From assembly GCA_021802775.1 (NCBI GenBank), contig JAJZRJ010000026.1:1-37099 (forward strand): a DNA stretch of 37,099 nt, in the 5' to 3' direction. Under the pieces are notes generated by a model that was not told the origin of the DNA, ran no database searches, and worked only from the letters and a program-made list of their open reading frames with translations. Made by a program: the position numbers and the translations under genes. The stretch comes from Deltaproteobacteria bacterium (GTDB taxonomy: Bacteria > Desulfobacterota > Desulfobulbia > Desulfobulbales > Desulfurivibrionaceae). Of this stretch, positions 1 through 8,290 are shown in pieces; position 1 is the stretch's first letter; each line of letters starts with the position of its first letter.

Positions 1-1497
1 CTGATGCGCGGTCTGCTGCGCCACCTGCTCGCGCTTCTTCTCGTCGTACGAATAGAATTCCAGCGGCACCAGGATGAATTCCTTCCAGGAATCGTCCACG
101 TCCTTGACCTTGCGGCTCTGGACCATGGAGAAATAGGGTTCCACTCCGGTGCAGGCGACCCGCAGCAGCTGGGAGATCGAGCCGGTGGGCGCCTGGGAGG
201 TAGTCACCGAGTTGTAGAGGCCGCCGAGTTTTTTCACCGTGGCAAAGAGGTTCTTCGCCTGCCTGGTCCACACCTTTTTTGCCGGCATGCCGGTCTGGAT
301 AAAAGAGAGCGCCTCGCTCTCGATCATCTCTACATACTCCCGGTTCCACTCGCGTGGTTTCAGCTTCTCGCCACCCGCGGCCTTGACGAACTCGGCGTAA
401 TCGAGGCTGCCCTGCATGGAGCCGAGCATCACGGCAAGCTGCGTGGCCTTGGCAAAGAGCGGGGCCTGGTGCTCGTCGGCGTAGGAGACCTCGAAGTGGT
501 TCATCGCGTGGTGCAGGCCGGTGAAGCCGATGCCGATGGGCCGGAACCTGAGGGTATTTTTCCTGATCCGCTCGATGGGCGGGAAACCGCCGAGGTCGAG
601 CACCTCGTTGCCGGCGATGGCCGCCAGCCGCGCCATCTCAAAGACATCGACCAGATACTCTTCCTGTTTCTTGGCCAGACACTTGGGCAGCGAGATGGTG
701 AGCAGGTTGCAGGCGGTGTCCTTGGTGGAAAGATATTCACCGCAGGGGTTGGAGAAAATCGGGTGGAACCGGACCGGCACCGGGGTGTTGGCCAGGCTCT
801 TGTCGGTGAAGAGCAGCCCCGGATCACCGGATTTCCAGATGTACCGGGCAATGAGCTTGAGCAGCTCCTCCTGCTCCCAGAACTGCTCGTTGGTCACATT
901 GATCGAGACATTGCAGCCGCTGTACTTGCCCGGATCATCCCCCTTGAAGGTGATGAACTCCCTGATATCCTTGATGTCCCAATCCGCCTGGATCATCAAG
1001 GCCCCGCGCCGCTTGCCGCCCTGGCTGACCCGGGCGGACAGCTGAGAAAACCCCTTGGCAAAGGAAACCGGACCAGAGGCGACCCCCTGGCCGTTGTCCA
1101 CCATGGCGCCCTTGGGCCGGATCTTCGAGACATCGATGCCGCCGCCGCCCGCGTGCTGGAAAATGGTGACCAGATCGCGCTCCATGCTGAAGATGGCGTC
1201 GGTGGAATCCTCCACATCGCCCAAGGGATAGCAGGAATAGTAGCCCCGGCGGGTGGTGTAAGGGTTGCCGCCGTTCATCAGAAAGGGAGTGGCGGTGATA
1301 AAGCGGTGCTGCAACAGCGCCTTGACCACCTGCGGGTGACGGAACTGCTTGCTCACCCGCAAGAATACCTGGGCCAGGTCTTTTTCGAGCGGCGCGCCAT
1401 CCTTGGGGTCGCGCACCGAGTAACGCGCCTGCACCAGATACTGTTCAAAACGTTCCCACTCGGTGATGGCCTCTTCCAGCGAAATGGGCAGCTCCAT
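1..1497 (-). CDS. nrdJ: Ribonucleotide reductase, class II (B12-dependent) type, 3' end outside window
   Basis: Reduces ribonucleotides to deoxyribonucleotides for DNA synthesis. The frame is open for 499 codons from an ATG at 1497 to the left edge with no stop, so the C-terminus is missing. The start has GGAGGAG six bases upstream. Visible landmarks: the N-terminal ARYSVRDPKDG segment, a Cys near residue 89 (SCYPLGDVEDS) in the place of the first redox-active cysteine, a glycine-rich loop followed by IRPKGA near residues 115-135, and NPCGE with Cys near residue 252, the thiyl-radical cysteine. NPCGE is the form typical of adenosylcobalamin-dependent enzymes, whereas class I usually has NLCSE; that is family knowledge. 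The class II assignment is therefore likely but rests on a partial protein, and class I cannot be fully excluded. The gene follows der on the same strand but has its own candidate promoter. Confidence 0.85.
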   Translation of the reverse strand, partial: MELPISLEEAITEWERFEQYLVQARYSVRDPKDGAPLEKDLAQVFLRVSKQFRHPQVVKALLQHRFITATPFLMNGGNPYTTRRGYYSCYPLGDVEDSTDAIFSMERDLVTIFQHAGGGGIDVSKIRPKGAMVDNGQGVASGPVSFAKGFSQLSARVSQGGKRRGALMIQADWDIKDIREFITFKGDDPGKYSGCNVSINVTNEQFWEQEELLKLIARYIWKSGDPGLLFTDKSLANTPVPVRFHPIFSNPCGEYLSTKDTACNLLTISLPKCLAKKQEEYLVDVFEMARLAAIAGNEVLDLGGFPPIERIRKNTLRFRPIGIGFTGLHHAMNHFEVSYADEHQAPLFAKATQLAVMLGSMQGSLDYAEFVKAAGGEKLKPREWNREYVEMIESEALSFIQTGMPAKKVWTRQAKNLFATVKKLGGLYNSVTTSQAPTGSISQLLRVACTGVEPYFSMVQSRKVKDVDDSWKEFILVPLEFYSYDEKKREQVAQQTAHQ

Positions 1498-1531
1498 ACA
1501 TAACTCCTCCGGCGAAAACAGAGACGCAACC

Positions 1532-1556
1532 ATAGAGGCCCCACTGGAGCCTCTAT
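1532..1556 (-). other. 5' leader hairpin before the ribonucleotide reductase
   Basis: Perfect 8-base inverted repeat (ATAGAGGC / GCCTCTAT) around a 9-base loop, without a T-run, so not an intrinsic terminator of der. It would sit at the very 5' end of the reductase mRNA and could stabilise it or be a regulator site. Confidence 0.4.
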
Positions 1557-1557
1557 C

Positions 1558-1585
1558 ATTATGACAGAAGAGTCGCGCACCGCAA
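1558..1585 (-). promoter_or_regulatory. Candidate sigma70 promoter for the ribonucleotide reductase
   Basis: On the minus strand TTGCGG (1585-1580) and CATAAT (1563-1558) are separated by 16 bases. The predicted transcript start falls at the edge of the hairpin at 1532-1556, about 55 bases before the ATG. Found by eye only. Confidence 0.45.
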
Positions 1586-1619
1586 AGGGATTTACCGCTT
1601 TTTTCTCGCGGCGTTCGGC

Positions 1620-2966
1620 TTACTCGCCGTACTGCTTGCGCTGGCGTTCCCGCAGGAGGATCTTGAGCGGGATTTTGTCGAGTCCGAGCTGCTCCCGGAA
1701 CTGGTTGATCAGGAAGCGATAGTAAGAGGAATGGACCCCCTTGGGGTAGTTGACAAACATCACAAAGGTGGGCGGCCGGGTGGCCACCTGGGTGACGTAA
1801 TAGAACTTGAGGCGCCGGCCCTGGTGCATGGGCGGGGTATGGGCGGCCAGGGCCGCGGCCAGCACCTTGTTGAGCTGGGCCGTACTGAACTCCTGACCGT
1901 ACTGGCGATAGACCTGGTCGATCAAGGGAAAAAGTTTGCTCACCCCGGTGCCAGCCAGGGCCGAAACCCGGTGCACCGGCGCAAAGCCGATGAAGTGGGT
2001 GGCGCGCTCCACCTCTTCCTGCAACTGCTTCTGCCGTTTGGTGTCGTTCGCGATCAGGTCCCATTTGTTGACGAGCAGCAGACAGGCGCGGCCGCGTTCC
2101 ATGCAATAACCGATGACCTTGGTGTCCTGTTCGGTGATCCCCTCGTCGGCGTCGATGAGGATGAAGGCAAGGTCGCACCGTTCCAGGGCGCGCAGAGCCC
2201 GCATGACGCTGAATTTCTCGATCTTCTCCTGCACCTTGCCCTTGCGGCGGATACCGGCGGTGTCGATGAGCAGGTAATGCCTCCCCTTGCGTTCGAGCAA
2301 CGTGTCCACCGAATCGCGGGTGGTGCCGGGCACGCTGGAGACCACCATGCGCTCCTCGCCCACCAGCCGGTTGACGAGGCTCGACTTGCCGACATTGGGC
2401 CGGCCCAGGAAGGCGATGCGGATCGTCTCCGGCGGCAGCTCTTCCTCCGGGGCAGCGGCCAGCCCCTCGACCAGATGAGTGAAAAAATCGCTCACCCCTA
2501 AGCCATGGGCCGCGGAGAACGGCCAAAGGCGTTCGATGCCCAGCTCGTAAAACGGCAACAACAGCCGCTGCTCCTGGCTGGGGTCGTCGATCTTGTTCAC
2601 CAGGTAGTGAACCTCCTTGCCGGAACGGCGCAGGAGGTCCACCACTTTGAGGTCGTCGGGCATCACTCCCTCGCGGCCGTCGAGCAGCAGGAGGATGACA
2701 TCCGCCTCCTCGATGGCCAGCCGGGTCTGCTCCTGGATCAGGCGGTTCATCTGGTCCTGCTGGTCGGCGGACTCGATGCCGCCGGTATCGACCAGCATGA
2801 AGGACCTGTCGTCCCAGGTCACCTTGTCGTAGTGGCGGTCCCGGGTGACGCCCGGCGTCGGGTCCACGATCGCCTTCTGCGACTTGGCCAGCCGGTTGAA
2901 GAGGCTCGATTTGCCCACGTTGGGCCGGCCGACCAGGGCGATGAGGGGCAGTCTGTCACGGGGCAT
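1620..2966 (-). CDS. der: Ribosome biogenesis GTPase Der (EngA)
   Basis: Essential double GTPase that acts in assembly of the 50S ribosomal subunit. The 448-residue protein has two G domains, each opening with GRPNVGKSS (near residues 12 and 187). DTGG/DTAG switch motifs and NKxD motifs (NKID, NKWD) follow, and a C-terminal KH-like domain lies near residues 350-440. Length and order are normal for the family. The start overlaps the stop of the upstream kinase gene by 11 bases, so the two are translationally linked. It is the last gene of the long minus-strand lipid A and envelope run. Confidence 0.97.
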   Translation of the reverse strand: MPRDRLPLIALVGRPNVGKSSLFNRLAKSQKAIVDPTPGVTRDRHYDKVTWDDRSFMLVDTGGIESADQQDQMNRLIQEQTRLAIEEADVILLLLDGREGVMPDDLKVVDLLRRSGKEVHYLVNKIDDPSQEQRLLLPFYELGIERLWPFSAAHGLGVSDFFTHLVEGLAAAPEEELPPETIRIAFLGRPNVGKSSLVNRLVGEERMVVSSVPGTTRDSVDTLLERKGRHYLLIDTAGIRRKGKVQEKIEKFSVMRALRALERCDLAFILIDADEGITEQDTKVIGYCMERGRACLLLVNKWDLIANDTKRQKQLQEEVERATHFIGFAPVHRVSALAGTGVSKLFPLIDQVYRQYGQEFSTAQLNKVLAAALAAHTPPMHQGRRLKFYYVTQVATRPPTFVMFVNYPKGVHSSYYRFLINQFREQLGLDKIPLKILLRERQRKQYGE

Positions 2967-4014
2967 GGGGCACCTCTTTCCTGTTGGTCAATGCCGCGGC
3001 CACCTGCCGGGCGAGTTGGGCCAGCTGCGGGAACTCCTTCCCGGCCGGCATGGCCAGATGGCTGACCAGGTGTTCCGCGGCCGGCCGGAGATAGGCGGCA
3101 AAAAAGGGCTTGCCCCGGTGCCGCGACAAAAAGGCAAAGGCGCCCAGCATCTGGAGATTGCGCTGGAGCGCCAGATAATAATAACCTTCGCGAAAGGCCT
3201 GGCAGTCAAAGGGGATATATTCTGCCGCCACCACGCAGTAGTGATCGAACAATTCGGCGCGCAGGGCCTCGGGCAAATTTACGTAAGGGTCGATGAGCAG
3301 GGCCGCCAGGTCGTAGCCCAAAGGTCCGAGCCGGGCGCCCTGAAAGTCGATGATCCGCACCTGGCCCGCATGGAGCATCAGGTTGCGCGACTGGAAGTCC
3401 CGGTGCAGCACAAACCCCGCCGGTTCCCGGCTGGCGCGCTCGGCAAGGGCGTCGAACTCCGCCTCAAGCTCCGCCGGCATCGGCCCCAGGCCAAGCAGAT
3501 CACGGCAGAGGGCCTGATAAAAATAACCCGACTCCCGGCCAATCATCAGGGCTTTGTCATAAGCCGGGGTGTCCCAGCAGCATTCCTGCGGGAATCCTGG
3601 CGCCCCCTTCACCTGCAAGACCACCAGCGCCTCAAGGGCCTGCCGGTACCAACGGCCCGCCTCGGCCGGCTGACGCCGCACCCGGTGATAAAGCAACTCG
3701 TCGCCCAGATCCTCCATGAGCAGGATGCCGGAGTCCGCGTCAAAAGAGAGCATCTCCGGCACCGCGACCCCGGCGCCGAAAAGATGGCGACCAATTTCAA
3801 AAGCCGCCCGGGCCTCGGCCATGCCCTTGGCATTAAGCCGGCTCGGCAAAGCAGCCAGCAGCTTGCGGCCGTCCGCTGCGGCACAACGGACAAAAAGGCG
3901 GTCGGAGCCGTCGCCAGCCAAGCATTCCGGCTCCTCGCTGCTGGCCGCAATACCGCTTCGTGCCAGCAAGGATCGAAGGGCAGCTTGTAGAACCGCGGGA
4001 ATATCGCATACCAT
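2956..4014 (-). CDS. AmgK-like sugar kinase (aminoglycoside phosphotransferase fold)
   Basis: 352 residues with the APH/choline kinase fold. The catalytic loop HRDFQSRN lies at residues 204-211 and the metal-binding IIDFQGARLGP segment follows at about 220. The HRDxxSRNLM plus DFQ form and the neighbouring MurU-like gene resemble the Pseudomonas AmgK-MurU pair. AmgK phosphorylates the anomeric hydroxyl of N-acetylmuramate (or GlcNAc) in peptidoglycan recycling; that is family knowledge. The function here is inferred from motif and neighbourhood, and another free sugar could be the substrate. It overlaps der by 11 bases and follows the nucleotidyltransferase by 22 bases, so all three are probably co-transcribed. 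No strong ribosome binding site is seen before the chosen ATG. Confidence 0.75.
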   Translation of the reverse strand: MVCDIPAVLQAALRSLLARSGIAASSEEPECLAGDGSDRLFVRCAAADGRKLLAALPSRLNAKGMAEARAAFEIGRHLFGAGVAVPEMLSFDADSGILLMEDLGDELLYHRVRRQPAEAGRWYRQALEALVVLQVKGAPGFPQECCWDTPAYDKALMIGRESGYFYQALCRDLLGLGPMPAELEAEFDALAERASREPAGFVLHRDFQSRNLMLHAGQVRIIDFQGARLGPLGYDLAALLIDPYVNLPEALRAELFDHYCVVAAEYIPFDCQAFREGYYYLALQRNLQMLGAFAFLSRHRGKPFFAAYLRPAAEHLVSHLAMPAGKEFPQLAQLARQVAAALTNRKEVPHAP

Positions 4015-4036
4015 GGCAGGTTCCAGTCTCCCGGGC

Positions 4037-4948
4037 TCAGGTCAGAATCGTATCGCTGGCCACGGTGCCGGCAGCCACCGCGGCACCGTCCCACACCACC
4101 ACCCGGGACAAATGCGCATTGTCGCCGATCACGGCATTGCTGCCGATGGCGACCCAGTCGTCGAAGCGGACGTTCTTCCCCAGCCGCACCCCCTTGCCTT
4201 GGTAAACGGGGCGGGACATCGAAGCAACAACGGGGAGCGACCGCGAGCCTTCACCCGTGAGCAACTGGCGATGGAGATCAAGATAATCGGCCGGGGTGCC
4301 CATGTCGGTCCAGAAGTGGTCCCGCACCACCAAGGCCCCGATGCGGCCGCCTGCGGTAATCAGATCGCGGTAGCGATCAATGATGTTGTAGAAGTTACCC
4401 TCGGGAATCGGCGCCAGCACCGCCGGATCCACCACATGGATGCCGGTGAAGGCGAGCAGCCGTTCCCCGGCCTTCGCTGGCGCAGCACCGGCTGCGGCAA
4501 AACCGGGGATGCGGCCGTCCGTCGCCACCCGCACCGTGTTGAAACGGGGATGGTCGTGCATCACCATGGTCACCTGGTTGCCCGACCGCAGATGCTCCTC
4601 GTAAATCCGGGCGAGATCCAGGTTATGCACCACGTCGCCGTTGACGATCAGCACCGGGGCGTCATCAAAATTCGGCAAGGCGAGCCGGAGGCCGCCGCCG
4701 GTGCCCATTTCCTTGCTTTCCACCTGAAGGATCACCTCGGACTCATTCCGGAAGGCGGCGACGATCTGCTCGGCCAGGTGGAAGGCATTAACCACCACCG
4801 GCCCAAAACCTGCCGCCCGTATCTGGCGGAGAATGGCCGCCAGCAGCGGGGTATCGAGCACCGGGAAAAGCGGTTTAGGCCGGATGAGAGTATAGGGCCG
4901 CAGCCGGGTCCCGAGGCCGGCGGCCAAGATCATCGCTTTCTTCGCCAT
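4037..4948 (-). CDS. MurU-like sugar-1-phosphate nucleotidyltransferase with left-handed helix tail
   Basis: 303 residues. The N-terminus carries the nucleotidyltransferase signature (AAGLGTRLRPYT near residue 8, RPKPLFPV after it), then GTGGGLRLAL and VNGDV near residue 105, the metal-binding aspartate region. Residues from about 235 on read as hexapeptide repeats of a left-handed beta-helix. MurU of Pseudomonas lacks such a tail and is about 80 residues shorter, so substrate and regulation may differ. The adjacent AmgK-like kinase would supply the sugar 1-phosphate; together they would make a UDP- or other NDP-sugar. General NDP-sugar synthase is the cautious alternative. It lies 21 bases after lpxI. 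Confidence 0.78.
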   Translation of the reverse strand: MAKKAMILAAGLGTRLRPYTLIRPKPLFPVLDTPLLAAILRQIRAAGFGPVVVNAFHLAEQIVAAFRNESEVILQVESKEMGTGGGLRLALPNFDDAPVLIVNGDVVHNLDLARIYEEHLRSGNQVTMVMHDHPRFNTVRVATDGRIPGFAAAGAAPAKAGERLLAFTGIHVVDPAVLAPIPEGNFYNIIDRYRDLITAGGRIGALVVRDHFWTDMGTPADYLDLHRQLLTGEGSRSLPVVASMSRPVYQGKGVRLGKNVRFDDWVAIGSNAVIGDNAHLSRVVVWDGAAVAAGTVASDTILT

Positions 4949-4969
4949 GGGGTCTCGGCTCCGGTCCGC

Positions 4970-5806
4970 TCAGAAGGAAAGAGTCCCGTCCGGCCCTTCC
5001 GCAACCCCGACCACGACGATGCCCGCCTTGTTGGCCTGGCGCACCACCTCATCGCAATCGAAGAGCAGGGCCTGCCCTGCCTCCACTGCCAATACCGCCG
5101 CCTTGGCCGCCAGCATGGTCTCGATGGTGCGCAGCCCGATGGCCGGCAGATCGAAACGGAAATCCTGGTGGGGCTTCTTGAGCTTCACCACCACCGCCTG
5201 CTCGCGTCCCAATTCGCCGCCGCGGCGGATGGTGGCATCGGTGCCCTCGATGGCCTCCACCGCCAGCACCGTGCGGTCCCGCACCACCACGCACTGGCCG
5301 ATGTCCAGCGCCCCGATGGCCCGCGCCGTCTGCCAGCCGAAGCGGATGTCCTCCCGCTGCTCGGCGGAGGGCCGCTTCTTGGTGAGCACCCCCCTGGGGA
5401 AAAGGAGGTGCGGCAGATAGAGGGTGGAGGGCAGCACGCAGATGCCCTCCTCTTCGAGCACCGAGGCCACGGCTCGCAGGATGGCGTCGTCCTGGCGGAC
5501 GTCGATCTTGTTCCAGAGGCTCAACCCCTTGAGGTCGGGCCAGACATCCTTAAAGATTCGGGTCTTGGTGATGGCGCCGGCAAAGACCGTTTCCGTCACC
5601 CCTTCGTCTTGGAAAAACTTGATGATCCGGCCGAGCTGGCCGAGCTTCACCCAGCAGACCCGATCGGCGGCCCGGTCGATCTCCGGCCAGGTTTCACCCT
5701 TATGGGCCGCAGCCATCACCTGCCGGCCTTTGGCCTTGGCGGCCTCGGCAAAGAGCAGCGGAAACTGCCCGCCGCCGGCGATGATCCCGATCTTATTCGT
5801 CGTCAT
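4970..5806 (-). CDS. lpxI: UDP-2,3-diacylglucosamine pyrophosphatase LpxI
   Basis: Hydrolyses UDP-2,3-diacylglucosamine to lipid X and UMP, the fourth step of lipid A synthesis in bacteria that lack LpxH. The 278-residue protein opens with IGIIAGGGQFP, the typical N-terminus of the DUF1009/LpxI family, and has the expected C-terminal domain (GLRTIETMLAAKA near residue 225). It overlaps the 3' end of lpxA by 14 bases, which fits coupled translation and its place in the pathway. No lpxB is in the window. Confidence 0.92.
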   Translation of the reverse strand: MTTNKIGIIAGGGQFPLLFAEAAKAKGRQVMAAAHKGETWPEIDRAADRVCWVKLGQLGRIIKFFQDEGVTETVFAGAITKTRIFKDVWPDLKGLSLWNKIDVRQDDAILRAVASVLEEEGICVLPSTLYLPHLLFPRGVLTKKRPSAEQREDIRFGWQTARAIGALDIGQCVVVRDRTVLAVEAIEGTDATIRRGGELGREQAVVVKLKKPHQDFRFDLPAIGLRTIETMLAAKAAVLAVEAGQALLFDCDEVVRQANKAGIVVVGVAEGPDGTLSF

Positions 5807-6596
5807 CGCCCGCGGTTCTCAACACGCTCCGCTTGGTGGTCCGGAAAAACCGCACCAGATATTGGACCTCGGCGCAGTCGGGTGCCTCGGCCAGGGCCTG
5901 CTCGAGGGCCTCCTGCAGCAGGAGTTCCGGCCGGCGGAAGATGATCTTGAAGGCCTGCACCAGGCCGCTGATCGACTCGGCGCTGAAGCCGGCCCGCTTC
6001 AACCCCACCCGGTTGATGCCGGTGACCCGCATCTGGCCGCGGATACCGGACATGATCACGTAGGGCGGCACATCCTTGCTCACCCCGGACATGCCGCCGA
6101 TGTAGCAGTAGGTGCCGATGCGGGTGAACTGCTGTACCGCGGTCAAGCCGCCGATGATGGCGCGGTCCTCGATCTCGACATGCCCGGCCAGGGTCGCGGC
6201 ATTGGCCATGATGACGTGGCTGCCGAGGATGCAGTCATGGGCGACGTGCACCGAACCCATGAGCAGGTTGTGGTCACCGATTTTGGTGTAACTGATGCCG
6301 GTCGGGGTGCCGCGATGGAGAGAGACGTATTCGCGGATCACGTTGTGGTCGCCGATGATGAGTTCGGTGGGTTCGCCGTGGTATTTCAGATCCTGCGGCG
6401 GCGCGCCGACCGTGGCAAAGGGACCGATCTTGTTATTAACCCCGATCCGGGTCGGGCCGGTGATGACGGTGTGCGACGCGATCTCGCAGTCGGCGCCGAT
6501 GCTGACATCCGGGCCGATAATGGCATAGGGACCGACGCTCACCGTCTCGTGGAGCGTGGCTGCCGGATCGATAATCGCAGTGGGATGAATGGGCAT
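5793..6596 (-). CDS. lpxA: UDP-N-acetylglucosamine acyltransferase LpxA
   Basis: First step of lipid A synthesis: transfers R-3-hydroxyacyl from acyl carrier protein to UDP-GlcNAc. The 267 residues begin with many hexapeptide repeats of a left-handed beta-helix. The catalytic histidine lies in VHVAHDC (about residue 120), equivalent to His125 of E. coli. GGMSGVSKDVPPY and the helical C-terminal domain follow. Length is normal. It lies 45 bases after fabZ and overlaps lpxI. The ribosome binding site is weak (GAGAGA). Confidence 0.96.
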   Translation of the reverse strand: MPIHPTAIIDPAATLHETVSVGPYAIIGPDVSIGADCEIASHTVITGPTRIGVNNKIGPFATVGAPPQDLKYHGEPTELIIGDHNVIREYVSLHRGTPTGISYTKIGDHNLLMGSVHVAHDCILGSHVIMANAATLAGHVEIEDRAIIGGLTAVQQFTRIGTYCYIGGMSGVSKDVPPYVIMSGIRGQMRVTGINRVGLKRAGFSAESISGLVQAFKIIFRRPELLLQEALEQALAEAPDCAEVQYLVRFFRTTKRSVLRTAGDDDE

Positions 6597-6641
6597 GAAG
6601 TCTCTCGCGGATACGTAGGGGTTCGTGGTGCGGAAAAAAAA

Positions 6642-7088
6642 TCAGGCAAAGGTGGCCATCAGCTCGGCCTCTGCCACCAGCTTGCCGTCCACCAGGGCCT
6701 TGCCGGCCATGACCCAGAACTTGGACTTGCGCTTCAGCACCGTCAGTTCGTAAAGCAACTGGTCGCCCGGCACCACCTTCTGCCGGAACTTGACCTTGTC
6801 GAGGCCGGCGAAATAAACGAGTTTGGTGCCGGCCATCTCGCGGTCGGTGAGGTAGGCAAGCAAGGCGCCGACCTGGGCCATGCCCTCCAGCATGAGCACG
6901 CCGGGCATCACCGGCTCGCCGGGGAAATGCCCCTGGAAAAAATTCTCGTTCATGCTGACGTTCTTGATGCCCCTGATGGCGACACCAAGCTCCATGTCCA
7001 CGATGCGGTCCACCATGATAAACGGGTAACGATGGGGCAGCAGGCTCAGTATCTCCTTGATGTCAATGCGTTTCGGGTCCACGCTCAT
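6642..7088 (-). CDS. fabZ: 3-hydroxyacyl-ACP dehydratase FabZ
   Basis: Dehydrates 3-hydroxyacyl-ACP in fatty acid elongation, competing with LpxA and LpxD for the same acyl donor. The 148-residue hotdog-fold protein shows GHFPGEPVMPGV with His54 and MLEGMAQ with Glu68, the catalytic pair. GAGGAGGAG precedes the ATG and is itself joined to a T-run that follows a small hairpin after the lpxD stop. A run of eight T follows the fabZ stop directly. The order lpxD-fabZ-lpxA is the standard one. Confidence 0.97.
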   Translation of the reverse strand: MSVDPKRIDIKEILSLLPHRYPFIMVDRIVDMELGVAIRGIKNVSMNENFFQGHFPGEPVMPGVLMLEGMAQVGALLAYLTDREMAGTKLVYFAGLDKVKFRQKVVPGDQLLYELTVLKRKSKFWVMAGKALVDGKLVAEAELMATFA

Positions 7089-7102
7089 CTTTTCTCCTCC
7101 TC

Positions 7103-7125
7103 AAAAAAACACGCCACAGGGGCGT
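7103..7125 (-). terminator. Terminator-like hairpin between lpxD and fabZ
   Basis: On the minus strand a 5-base stem ACGCC/GGCGT with loop CCTGT follows the lpxD stop codon without a gap. It is followed by G and seven T, which run into the fabZ ribosome binding site. The short stem suggests a partial terminator or attenuator rather than an operon end. Confidence 0.5.
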
Positions 7126-8178
7126 CTATTCCTTGCCGCCAGGCAGCAGGGACGCCATCTGCCGTTTCAGTTCGCGCAGTTCCTTGACCAACTCCGGCAG
7201 TTTGGCCACGGCGGCACTGGCGCGCAGCCATTTCTTGTGGGAAATCGCCGGAATGCCGGCGATGATCGCGCCATCGGGCTGATCGTCATGCACCCCGGAT
7301 TTGGCCGCGATCATCACCCCGTTGCCGATGGCCAGATGGCCAGCCAGCCCCACCTGCCCGCCCATCACCACATGATGGCCGGTCTTGGTGCTGCCGGCGA
7401 TCCCCACCTGGGCCACCAGGAAGGAATGTTCGCCAATCACCACGTTGTGACCGAGCTGCACCAGATTGTCGATCTTGGCTCCGGTCTTGATCCAGGTCCT
7501 GCCGAAGGTGCCGCGGTCGATAGCGGCATTGGCACCGATCTCCACATCGTCGTCGATCTGGACGATGCCGACATGCGGCCGCTTCACATGGCGGCCGGCC
7601 TCGTCGGTGGCATAGCCGAAACCGTCGCTGCCGATCACCGCGCCGGGATGGATGATAACCCGGTTGCCCAGCACACAGCGGGCGACCACGGTCACATTGG
7701 GGTGCAGGAGGGCATCGTCGCCGATGGTTACCTCATCGCCGATCACCACGCCGGGCCCGATGGTCACCCGCTCGCCGAGTTGCACCCCATTGCCCAGCAC
7801 TGCATGGGGGCCAATGGTCACCGCCGCCGGAATCCGGCAGCCGTTGCCGACCACCGCCGTGGGATGCACCCCGCCGGCCACGAACGGCCGGGCCAGAAAA
7901 TGGTTGTGGATGATCGCCGCAGCGAGATAGGGATTGCGCACCCGGATGGCCGGACGATCACCTTGGGCGACGGCCATCGGCAGGATCACCGCCGAGGCGC
8001 GGCAGGCGGCCAAATCCTCCCGGCGGCGGGCGTCGGCGATAAAGGTGATCTCCCCTTCGCCGGCCAGCGCCAAGTCGTTCAGACCGGAGATAACCAGTTC
8101 CGACGGGCCGGCCAATTCGCCGCCCACCAAGGTCGCCAGTTCCGCCAATGTTCTCGTCATCTGTTCCGCAGCCGCCAC
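7126..8178 (-). CDS. lpxD: UDP-3-O-acylglucosamine N-acyltransferase LpxD
   Basis: Third step of lipid A synthesis: N-acylates UDP-3-O-acylglucosamine. The N-terminal uridine-binding domain (about residues 7-105: LAELATLVGGEL, ITFIAD) is followed by a long left-handed beta-helix. QLGHN near residue 245 carries the catalytic histidine, and a C-terminal helix follows (ELRELKRQM). I chose GTG at 8178 because AGGAG lies seven bases upstream; this gives 350 residues. The ATG at 8160 (344 residues) is also possible. An ATG at 8262 would add 28 residues unlike the family and would read through the terminator-like hairpin. Confidence 0.95.
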   Translation of the reverse strand: MAAAEQMTRTLAELATLVGGELAGPSELVISGLNDLALAGEGEITFIADARRREDLAACRASAVILPMAVAQGDRPAIRVRNPYLAAAIIHNHFLARPFVAGGVHPTAVVGNGCRIPAAVTIGPHAVLGNGVQLGERVTIGPGVVIGDEVTIGDDALLHPNVTVVARCVLGNRVIIHPGAVIGSDGFGYATDEAGRHVKRPHVGIVQIDDDVEIGANAAIDRGTFGRTWIKTGAKIDNLVQLGHNVVIGEHSFLVAQVGIAGSTKTGHHVVMGGQVGLAGHLAIGNGVMIAAKSGVHDDQPDGAIIAGIPAISHKKWLRASAAVAKLPELVKELRELKRQMASLLPGGKE

Positions 8179-8191
8179 GGCATGACTCCTC

Positions 8192-8214
8192 AAAAAAAAG
8201 CGGGCCGTTCCCGC
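8192..8214 (-). terminator. Intrinsic terminator or attenuator between ihfA and lpxD
   Basis: On the minus strand GCGGG/CCCGC forms a 5-base stem with loop AACGG, followed by eight T. The T-run is directly joined to the GAGGAG ribosome binding site of lpxD. It could end an eno-ihfA transcript or attenuate entry into the lpx genes. Confidence 0.6.
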
Positions 8215-8290
8215 CTCACACGGAAACGCCCCGCCTGCAACGCTTTTCTCTGATGGGGGCAACCGGCGCCGGCAACACCAGCATGCCGTA

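Noticed and set aside
1498..1619. Cobalamin riboswitch before the B12-type ribonucleotide reductase
   Set aside because: The leader after the candidate promoter is only about 55 bases and holds a single hairpin; a cobalamin riboswitch needs roughly 200 bases and a B12 box, which I do not see.
3716..5944. Long open frame on the plus strand opposite the kinase, nucleotidyltransferase and lpxI genes
   Set aside because: It is the complement of well recognised genes; composition is Pro/His/Arg-rich and no domain is visible.
8179..8262. Longer LpxD start at 8262
   Set aside because: The extra 28 residues are not LpxD-like and would be encoded across a terminator-like hairpin and T-run; GTG at 8178 has a good ribosome binding site.
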